64,000 nt of DNA from Pseudidiomarina marina (GTDB lineage: Bacteria; Pseudomonadota; Gammaproteobacteria; Enterobacterales; Alteromonadaceae): positions 868,001 to 932,000 of the forward strand of contig NZ_PIPZ01000001.1 of the NCBI RefSeq assembly GCF_003987045.1, read 5' to 3'. Position 1 is the first letter of the stretch, and every line of letters begins with the position of its first letter. The notes under the pieces are model-generated. The model was not told the origin of the DNA. It worked only from the letters and a program-made list of their open reading frames with translations, and did no database searches. Shown here piece by piece: positions 57,784-64,000 of the stretch. A program made the translations under genes and the position numbers.

Positions 57784-58725
57784 TTACAAGTTCAGTACGC
57801 GCTTTGGTGAAAGAACCCCATTTTGCCAGATGCCGATTCCAAGAAATTCACCACTATCAGCATGAAAAACTCGCCAAGGCGCGGCACTCGTAGGCGCATC
57901 TAGGGACACTTTGGCCGGATTACCACTTTGAAATCGCATCGCGTTTTCAGCATCAATTGAAACCGCTTGAATTTGCCGTATTACACAATCATTCGGTTGC
58001 AATAACGCGTCAAGAGCAGCGTAGTCGCCGGCTTCACGATTTGTTTGCTGAGCAACTTCAGTAATTTCGGCTAAGCTCAACATTGGCCCTTCAACACCCT
58101 CTATCCAGCTTCGATGCAGTTCTTGAACATAGGCACCGCATCCCAAAAACTGACCCATGTCATCAATAAGCGTACGAATATAGGTGCCTTTGGAGCAGGT
58201 CACTTCCAACGTCAGTTGATGATTAACCCATTCAACAAAGCTGATTTTATGAATGGTGATTTGACGTGTTTTACGCGGCACCTCAATGCCTTGGCGAGCA
58301 TACCAATACAGCGGTCGCCCCTCATGCTTTAAAGCTGAATACATCGATGGTGACTGCGCTTGTTCACCAACAAAATGCGCTATCGCTTTTTCTATTTGCG
58401 CTTGTGTTAGTGACTCTAACGCAGAAGGCTCACAGCGCCATTCCACTTCACCTTCAGCATCACTGGTCGTTGTTCTCGCACCTAATTGTGCGACAACACG
58501 ATAGGTTTTATCCGCCTCTAACGCAAAATGAGATACTTTTGTCGCCTCACCAAAGCACAATGGTAACAAACCAGTTGCTAAAGGATCTAAAGCACCAGTA
58601 TGCCCCGCTTTATTGGCATTAAAAAAACGCCGCACTTGCTGGAGTGCGGCGTTTGATGTGATATCACGGGGCTTATCTAACAAAATCACGCCACTAACAT
58701 TGCGGCCCGATTTACGTCGTCCCAT
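57784..58725 (-). CDS. truB: tRNA pseudouridine-55 synthase
   Basis: A 313-residue enzyme with catalytic Asp47 in GHTGALDPLATGLLPLC and KTYRVVAQLGARTTTSDAEG as second motif. A PUA-like C-terminal domain follows. It starts directly after the rbfA stop. Codons 25-35 (58621-58653) form a terminator-shaped hairpin with a T run on the coding strand. Confidence 0.97.
   Translation of the reverse strand: MGRRKSGRNVSGVILLDKPRDITSNAALQQVRRFFNANKAGHTGALDPLATGLLPLCFGEATKVSHFALEADKTYRVVAQLGARTTTSDAEGEVEWRCEPSALESLTQAQIEKAIAHFVGEQAQSPSMYSALKHEGRPLYWYARQGIEVPRKTRQITIHKISFVEWVNHQLTLEVTCSKGTYIRTLIDDMGQFLGCGAYVQELHRSWIEGVEGPMLSLAEITEVAQQTNREAGDYAALDALLQPNDCVIRQIQAVSIDAENAMRFQSGNPAKVSLDAPTSAAPWRVFHADSGEFLGIGIWQNGVLSPKRVLNL
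58621..58653 (-). terminator. Terminator-like hairpin inside truB
   Basis: On the coding (minus) strand, an 11-bp perfect stem AACGCCGCACT/AGTGCGGCGTT with a six-base loop is followed by T7 in total. It encodes N-A-A-L-Q-Q-V-R-R-F-F. Translating ribosomes should normally prevent it folding. Confidence 0.5.
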
Positions 58726-59145
58726 TTATTCGTCTCCGTTTGAATCCGGTTTGGTTTCAATACCGTCATCGGCATCATCGCTGCGATGCGAATCACGACG
58801 GATTGCTTCGTCAACCAAACGCGACATGCGTATCCCCTCATTCAGTGAAGGGTCGTGCACAAAACGCAGTTCAGGGGTAATACGCGCTCGCACGCGCTTA
58901 CCTAACAACGAACGAATAAAGCCTGACGCATCATTCAGCACTTTCAATGCTGTTTTTACATAGGCCTCATCGTCGTTAAAGAAGGTCACGAATACTTTTG
59001 CATAAGCAAGATCACGTGACACTTCAATGTCGGATACTGTGACCATTGACACGCGTGGGTCTTTAATTTCACGCTGCAATATCATCGCAATTTCGCGCTG
59101 ATATTGCTGACCCACTCGGTCAGTACGGCTAAAGTCTTTTGCCAT
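58726..59145 (-). CDS. rbfA: Ribosome-binding factor A
   Basis: A 139-residue KH-fold factor for 16S rRNA 5'-end maturation and cold adaptation. [20 protein letters not shown] at the N-terminus and [21 protein letters not shown] are family hallmarks. The Asp-rich C-terminal tail is usual. It begins six bases after infB and abuts truB. Confidence 0.97.
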   Translation of the reverse strand: MAKDFSRTDRVGQQYQREIAMILQREIKDPRVSMVTVSDIEVSRDLAYAKVFVTFFNDDEAYVKTALKVLNDASGFIRSLLGKRVRARITPELRFVHDPSLNEGIRMSRLVDEAIRRDSHRSDDADDGIETKPDSNGDE

Positions 59146-59151
59146 ATTGGT

Positions 59152-61824
59152 TTATAGGCTCCGCTCTACTTGAACTGTTTCAAATACTTCAATTTGGTCG
59201 CCGACTTTCACGTCGTTATAGTTCTTCACGCCAATACCACATTCCATGCCGTTACGAACTTCTTGTACGTCATCTTTGAAGCGACGTAACGAGTCAAGCT
59301 CGCCTTCGAAAATAACCACGTTATCACGAAGAACACGAATTGGTGCTGAGCGTTTCACGACACCTTCAGTAACCATACAACCAGCAATAGCGCCAATCTT
59401 CGGTGACTTAAATACATCGCGAACTTCTGCCAAACCAATGATTTGCTGCTTGAACTCAGGCGAAAGCATGCCACCCATGGCCGCTTTAACTTCGTCAATC
59501 AAATCATAGATAACGCTGTAGTAGCGTAAATCAACGGCTTCTTGCTCAATGACGCGTTTCGCTGAAGCATCAGCACGTACGTTAAAGCCAACAACGATAG
59601 CGTTGGAAGCACTTGCTAACGATGCGTCAGTTTCTGTGATACCACCAACGCCGCTACCAATAATGTTTACCTTCACTTCGTCCGTTGATAGCTTCATCAA
59701 TGAATCGGCAATCGCTTCCAAAGAACCCTGTACATCTGATTTCAATACAACGTTCAATTCTTTCACGTCGCCTTCAGCCATATTCGCAAACATATTTTCT
59801 AGCTTCGCTTTCTGCTGTTTCGCTAGCTTAATTTCACGATATTTGCCTTGACGATAATTTGCCACTTCACGTGCTTTACGCTCATCTTTTACAGCGGTCG
59901 CTTCATCACCAGCTTGCGGTACGCCCGATAAGCCGAGAATCTCAACCGGAATCGATGGACCGGCTTCTTTAATTTCTTTACCGTTTTCATCACGCATGGC
60001 TCGAATACGACCATATTCAAGACCACAAAGAACGATATCGCCTTGGCGTAAAGTACCCTCTTGAACCAACACTGAGGCAACCGGACCGCGCCCTTTATCA
60101 AGACGCGACTCAATCACAATACCTTTTGCCATACCACTCGCGTTAGCTTTTAGATCAAGCACTTCAGCTTGCAACAAGACGGATTCAAGTAACTGCTCAA
60201 TACCTTCACCGCTATGTGCAGATACAGGTACGAACATCACGTCACCGCCCCACTCTTCAGGGATTACATCGCGTTGCGCTAGTTCATTCTTGACACGGTC
60301 AGGATCGGCTTCTGGCTTATCCATTTTGTTGATTGCAACCACAACTGGAACACCAGCAGCTTTTGCGTGCTGAATTGCTTCCAAAGTTTGTGGCATCACG
60401 CCATCATCCGCGGCAACAACCAAGATAACGATATCGGTCGCACTGGCACCACGAGCACGCATTGAAGTAAACGCTGCGTGACCTGGGGTATCCAAGAATG
60501 TGATCATGCCGTGGTCAGTTTCAACGTGGTATGCACCGATATGCTGGGTAATACCACCGGCCTCGCCACTTGCCACTTTCGCTTTACGAATGTAGTCAAG
60601 TAATGACGTTTTACCATGGTCAACGTGGCCCATCACAGTAACAACTGGCGCACGTGAAACCTGATGTTGGTTGTTATCTTCATCACGGTCGGCAAGAATT
60701 TCTTGCTCAAGCGCGTTTTCGCTCACCAACACCACTTTATGACCCATTTCTTCAACAACCAAAGAGGCCGTTTCTTGGTCTAATACTTGGTTAATCGTGA
60801 CCATTTCGCCCATTTTCATCATGGTTTTGATCACTTCGCCAGCCTTCACCGCCATACGGTTCGCTAACTCACCAACAGTAATAGTTTCACCAAGCTTCAC
60901 TTCACGCTCAACTGGCGCCGCTGGCTTATTAAAACCATGCTGCAACGACGAGCGCTTAGAACCTTTACGACGCTTTTCACGACGCGGTGCTTCATCACGT
61001 TCATCGTCTTTGCCACGACGTTTCGTTTTATTGCGACGCGCGCGACGTTCTTCACCTTCGTCTTGCTCATCTTCAGCGGCTTGCGCCGTCTGTGAGGTGG
61101 TAAAGTGAACTTCTTCTTGTTCAGCTTTTTTACGTTTGGCTTCTTCTTCTTGCCAACGCGCTTCGTTTTCTTCTGCTAAGCGACGCGCTTCTTCAGCTTG
61201 ACGTGCCGCTTCTGCTTCAGCTTTTTTACGCGCTTCTTCTTCTTGCGCTTTACGTAAACGCTCAGCTTCTGCTTTTGCTTCGTCAGCTTTCTTACGCTCT
61301 TCAGGTGTCATTGCCGCACGTTTTTCAGCTTCAGCTTTCGCCTTCGCTTTTTCTTTCTCTTTTCGTGCAGCTTCCTGCTTCGCTTTTTCTTCTGCAGCTT
61401 TCGCATCAGCTTTTGCTTTCGCTTCCGCTGCAGCTTTTGCTTCTTCTTCTTTGCGTTTCGCTTCAGCCGCTAAACGCTCTTGCTCTGCTTTTTCTTGATC
61501 CGCTTTTTGCTGCTCTTCAAGCGCAGAACGCTTCACGTAAGTACGTTTTTTACGCACTTCAACTTGCACTGATTTACTGCGGCCTGGGCCACCACCAATG
61601 CTTAACGTGCTTTTTTCTTTTCGCTTCAACGTCATCTTGGCAGGCTCACTTGGACCACTACCACCATGCGATTTATTTAAATGGGCTAACAGGGCCTGTT
61701 TTTCATCTTCGTTGACACGGTCGCCTGGCTGCTTTTTCATGCCTGCTTCCGCAAACTGTTGCACCAAACGATCAACTGTCGTACCGACGTCTTTAGCTAG
61801 TTTATCCAGCGTTACTTCTTCCAT
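59152..61824 (-). CDS. infB: Translation initiation factor IF-2
   Basis: An 890-residue GTPase that brings initiator tRNA to the 30S subunit. An N-terminal domain (1-50) is followed by a long Lys/Glu/Ala-rich helical stretch (about 90-270). The G domain starts near residue 390 ([20 protein letters not shown]), with DTPGHAAF and NKMD, then domains II-IV. The helical stretch explains the long spurious reading frame on the opposite strand at 61203-61715. Confidence 0.98.
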   Translation of the reverse strand: MEEVTLDKLAKDVGTTVDRLVQQFAEAGMKKQPGDRVNEDEKQALLAHLNKSHGGSGPSEPAKMTLKRKEKSTLSIGGGPGRSKSVQVEVRKKRTYVKRSALEEQQKADQEKAEQERLAAEAKRKEEEAKAAAEAKAKADAKAAEEKAKQEAARKEKEKAKAKAEAEKRAAMTPEERKKADEAKAEAERLRKAQEEEARKKAEAEAARQAEEARRLAEENEARWQEEEAKRKKAEQEEVHFTTSQTAQAAEDEQDEGEERRARRNKTKRRGKDDERDEAPRREKRRKGSKRSSLQHGFNKPAAPVEREVKLGETITVGELANRMAVKAGEVIKTMMKMGEMVTINQVLDQETASLVVEEMGHKVVLVSENALEQEILADRDEDNNQHQVSRAPVVTVMGHVDHGKTSLLDYIRKAKVASGEAGGITQHIGAYHVETDHGMITFLDTPGHAAFTSMRARGASATDIVILVVAADDGVMPQTLEAIQHAKAAGVPVVVAINKMDKPEADPDRVKNELAQRDVIPEEWGGDVMFVPVSAHSGEGIEQLLESVLLQAEVLDLKANASGMAKGIVIESRLDKGRGPVASVLVQEGTLRQGDIVLCGLEYGRIRAMRDENGKEIKEAGPSIPVEILGLSGVPQAGDEATAVKDERKAREVANYRQGKYREIKLAKQQKAKLENMFANMAEGDVKELNVVLKSDVQGSLEAIADSLMKLSTDEVKVNIIGSGVGGITETDASLASASNAIVVGFNVRADASAKRVIEQEAVDLRYYSVIYDLIDEVKAAMGGMLSPEFKQQIIGLAEVRDVFKSPKIGAIAGCMVTEGVVKRSAPIRVLRDNVVIFEGELDSLRRFKDDVQEVRNGMECGIGVKNYNDVKVGDQIEVFETVQVERSL

Positions 61825-61847
61825 AGTCTCTAGTACCCCCGTTGATC

Positions 61848-63347
61848 TTATTCTTCGTTACCGAACCAGCAGATATTACGTGCTTGCATAATCAGCTCGC
61901 CTGCTCGCTCTTCGGTTAACTCGTCAATTCCGGCTAAATCATCGATGCCTTGCTCAGCAAGGTCTTCCAAGGTAATGACGCCACGACTTGCGAACACATA
62001 AGCTAAATGGCGATCTAAACCTTCAAGGTTTAACAACGTTTCATCTGGTTCAGCACTTTCTAATGATTCTTCGTTAGCTAATGCTTGCGTCGTTAATACG
62101 GCTTTCGCACGAGTACGCAATTCTTCAACGATATCTTCATCCATACCCTCGATGTCTAATAACTCATCGACTGGTACATAAGCGATTTCTTCAAGTGTCG
62201 AGAAGCCTTCGTCTACAAGTACAGAAGCAAAGTCTTCATCGATATCGAGTTTCGATGTGAACAAATCTAAAACTTTTTGCGCTTCAGCTTGGTTCTTCTC
62301 GGTGAATTCATCAACTGACATCACGTTTAATTGCCAACCAGTTAACTGGCTAGCCAAACGTACGTTCTGTCCAGCTTTACCGATAGCCTGTGCCAAATTA
62401 CCTTCTTCTACTGCGATATCCATGGTGTGGGCTTCTTCGTCAACAACAATTGACGCAACTTCAGCAGGTGCCATCGCATTAATAACAAATTGCGCTGGGT
62501 TATCATCCCACAATACGATATCAACGCGCTCACCACCGAGCTCACCCGATACCGCTTGAACTCGTGCACCACGCATACCGACACACGCACCAACAGGGTC
62601 AATACGGCGGTCGTTACTTTTCACAGCAATTTTTGCACGTGATCCTGGATCGCGCGCTGCGCCACGAATTTCAATCATTTCTTCGCCAATTTCTGGCACT
62701 TCAATACGGAACAACTCAATCAAGAAGTCTGGGTGTGTACGGCTGACAAATAATTGCGCACCACGAGCTTCTGGACGCACGTCATACAACAAACCGCGTA
62801 CACGGTCACCAGCGCGGAATGATTCGCGTGGCAATAACTCTTCACGATAAATAATCGCTTCCGCGTTGTTACCCAAATCAAGAATCACGTGTTCACGCGT
62901 CGCGCGCTTTACAATACCGCTAACCAATTCACCGACCTGGTCGCGGTATTCGTCAACAACTTTTGCCCGCTCAGCTTCACGTACTTTTTGTACGATGACT
63001 TGCTTTGCGGTTTGCGTGGTAATACGGTCAAATTCAATTGAATCAATTTGTTCTTCAACATAATCGCCGGCGTTAACTGTCTCATCTTCATACTGAGCTG
63101 CAGCTAAGCTAATTTCGCGATATGGGTGCTCTAGCGGTTGCTCACTGTCGTCAACCACTAACCAACGACGATACGTATCAAATTCGCCCGTTTGACGATT
63201 AATACTCACGCGAACATCGATATCACCTTCGTATTTCTTTTTAGTTGCGTGCGCAAGCGCAGATTCAAGCGCCTCAAAGATTTTCTCTTTTGACACGTCT
63301 TTTTCGTTTGAAACCGCTTCTGCAACCAATAAAATTTCTTTTGCCAT
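61848..63347 (-). CDS. nusA: Transcription termination/antitermination factor NusA
   Basis: A 499-residue protein (E. coli 495): N-terminal RNA-polymerase-binding domain, S1 (about 135-200), two KH domains (about 205-345) and two acidic helix-hairpin-helix repeats at the C-terminus. The ATG at 63347 gives [18 protein letters not shown], matching E. coli; a reading from 63368 would add seven unlikely residues. GAGG lies upstream. It follows rimP by 24 bases. Confidence 0.97.
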   Translation of the reverse strand: MAKEILLVAEAVSNEKDVSKEKIFEALESALAHATKKKYEGDIDVRVSINRQTGEFDTYRRWLVVDDSEQPLEHPYREISLAAAQYEDETVNAGDYVEEQIDSIEFDRITTQTAKQVIVQKVREAERAKVVDEYRDQVGELVSGIVKRATREHVILDLGNNAEAIIYREELLPRESFRAGDRVRGLLYDVRPEARGAQLFVSRTHPDFLIELFRIEVPEIGEEMIEIRGAARDPGSRAKIAVKSNDRRIDPVGACVGMRGARVQAVSGELGGERVDIVLWDDNPAQFVINAMAPAEVASIVVDEEAHTMDIAVEEGNLAQAIGKAGQNVRLASQLTGWQLNVMSVDEFTEKNQAEAQKVLDLFTSKLDIDEDFASVLVDEGFSTLEEIAYVPVDELLDIEGMDEDIVEELRTRAKAVLTTQALANEESLESAEPDETLLNLEGLDRHLAYVFASRGVITLEDLAEQGIDDLAGIDELTEERAGELIMQARNICWFGNEE

Positions 63348-63371
63348 TGTTTTGCCTCGCCTACGCAATCC

Positions 63372-63830
63372 TTAGTTGAACTGAGGAACTAAATGAGCTT
63401 TCTTAATTGATGATTGCGCTACTTTGAGCGTCTCGCCATCAATATTGAATTCAATATAATCGCCATCTACTGCGGCAATTACGCCTTTAAATTTACGTTT
63501 TCCCTGTTGCGCCATCGTCAGCTCAACCGCTGCCGTTTCGCCTAAATAGTCAGCATACTGACTGGCTTTGAAGAACGGACGCTCCATGCCTGGCGAGGAG
63601 ACCTCAAGGAAGTACTCACTCTTAATTGGATCTTCAACGTCCAAAATTGCACTAACCTGATGACTAACGTCAGCACAATTATCCACACTGACCCCATCTT
63701 CGTGATCAATGTATACGCGTAATGTTGAGTGTTTGCCGGCGCGCACGAATTCAACACCCCATAAGGTGAAGTCTAAGGCGGCAACTGCCGGTTCTAACAT
63801 GTCAAATAAACGGTCTTCCATTCGAGCCAA
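63372..63830 (-). CDS. rimP: Ribosome maturation factor RimP
   Basis: A 152-residue protein for 30S maturation. RVYIDHEDGVSVDNCADVSH and YFLEVSSPGMERPFF match the family. TTG at 63830 is chosen as start because GGAG lies nine bases upstream and the N-terminus aligns with E. coli RimP; the ATG at 63821 is 18 bases from that site. First protein gene of the operon, behind three hairpins. Confidence 0.93.
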   Translation of the reverse strand: MARMEDRLFDMLEPAVAALDFTLWGVEFVRAGKHSTLRVYIDHEDGVSVDNCADVSHQVSAILDVEDPIKSEYFLEVSSPGMERPFFKASQYADYLGETAAVELTMAQQGKRKFKGVIAAVDGDYIEFNIDGETLKVAQSSIKKAHLVPQFN

Positions 63831-63850
63831 GTTTGCTAACTCCTAAAAAC

Positions 63851-63870
63851 AAAAAAGGGCGTAAACGCCC
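63851..63870 (-). terminator. Terminator-like hairpin directly before rimP
   Basis: On the minus strand: GGGCG-TTTA-CGCCC followed by TTTTTT, ending 20 bases before the rimP TTG. A terminator this close to the gene must be read through or relieved for expression, so it may act as an attenuator. Confidence 0.7.
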
Positions 63871-63890
63871 AGTGTTATTGACTGCCAACT

Positions 63891-63916
63891 CAAACTAATA
63901 CATCAAAATTAGTTTG
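63891..63916. promoter_or_regulatory. Perfect inverted repeat in the rimP leader
   Basis: CAAACTAAT and ATTAGTTTG separated by eight bases form a perfect 9-bp stem or operator-like site. It lies between the two terminator-like hairpins in the gap from tRNA-fMet to rimP. Confidence 0.5.
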
Positions 63917-63937
63917 CCGCAGCAAAGGTCACATAGT

Positions 63938-63966
63938 AAAAAGCCCCGAACTGCTGCGGGGCTTTT
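63938..63966 (-). terminator. Terminator after the initiator tRNA
   Basis: On the minus strand: GCCCCG-CAGCAGTT-CGGGGC followed by TTTTT. It lies 24 bases past the 3' end of the tRNA at the right edge. Confidence 0.85.
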
Positions 63967-63989
63967 AAAACACTGGACCCTTTTGTAAT

Positions 63990-64000
63990 TGGTTGCGGGG
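63990..64000 (-). tRNA. metY: 3' end of a tRNA, probably initiator tRNA-fMet (metY position)
   Basis: The last 11 bases of the window read CCCCGCAACCA on the minus strand, which equals the 3' end of E. coli initiator tRNA including the encoded CCA. Its place upstream of rimP-nusA-infB is the metY position. Only the 3' acceptor strand is visible, so identity rests on this match and on synteny. Confidence 0.65.

Noticed and set aside
61203-61715. 170-codon plus-strand reading frame rich in Leu
   Set aside because: It is the antisense of the Lys/Glu/Ala-rich helical part of infB; its composition follows from that repeat and it lacks a ribosome site.
63891-63916. PsrA-type operator in the rimP leader (CAAAC...GTTTG)
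   Set aside because: The half-sites are 16 bases apart instead of the short PsrA spacing; it is better described as a 9-bp inverted repeat of unknown role.

Overview
The window is chromosomal DNA of a gammaproteobacterium, most likely an Alteromonadales species of the Idiomarina type. That placement is inferred from protein similarity, moderate GC content and gene order; no rRNA is present to confirm it. Almost every gene is a recognisable housekeeping gene. I saw no insertion sequence, prophage, CRISPR array or other island.

Layout. 0-2 kb (minus strand): the 5' end of ribD, then nrdR and glyA. 2-6.8 kb: ettA on the plus strand, converging on fadE and its probable regulator psrA. 6.9-15 kb: an unrecognised membrane-anchored protein, then the minus-strand cluster hemA-prfA-prmC-(receiver protein)-sirB2-sirB1-(DUF819 permease)-kdsA. 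14.9-19.9 kb (plus strand): lolB-ispE-prs-rplY-pth-ychF. 19.9-22.2 kb: a YfcC-type permease and an SseA-type sulfurtransferase. 22.2-26.5 kb (minus strand): a tightly coupled four-gene operon encoding a secreted cupredoxin-like protein, a membrane GGDEF/EAL protein, a DUF3034 protein and a secreted truncated globin. This is the least understood system in the window. 26.6-29.4 kb: fumC, a short-chain dehydrogenase and a SIMPL-domain protein. 29.5-30.0 kb: a five-tRNA operon (Met, Leu, Gln, Gln, Leu). 30.2-32.6 kb: ubiF and two DMT-type membrane proteins. 32.7-53.2 kb: a block of about twenty plus-strand genes for tRNA modification and ribosome maturation (miaB, ybeZ, ybeY, rsfS, rlmH), lipoprotein and LPS assembly (lnt, lptE), leuS, holA, nadD, rod-shape and cell-wall synthesis (mrdA, mrdB, mltB, rlpA, dacA, a D-amino-acid transaminase) and lipoate synthesis (lipB, lipA). 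53.2-63.9 kb (minus strand): a predicted secreted metallopeptidase, nlpI, pnp, rpsO, truB, rbfA, infB, nusA and rimP. The right edge holds the 3' end of an initiator tRNA, so the arrangement is the metY-rimP-nusA-infB-rbfA-truB-rpsO-pnp-nlpI order known from E. coli.

The most notable non-coding signal is a family of intergenic elements built from tandem 7-bp units, often beginning AAAGCG and arranged as long inverted repeats. Copies lie between sirB2 and sirB1, between ychF and sseA (a single arm that also encodes the end of SseA), after the tRNA operon, and in the leader between rpsO and pnp. Other regulatory observations are a terminator-shaped hairpin inside truB, three stacked hairpins upstream of rimP, a candidate PsrA operator, and a perfect interrupted palindrome before fumC. 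Several genes use GTG or TTG starts (prs, ybeZ, rsfS, the D-amino-acid transaminase gene, rimP).
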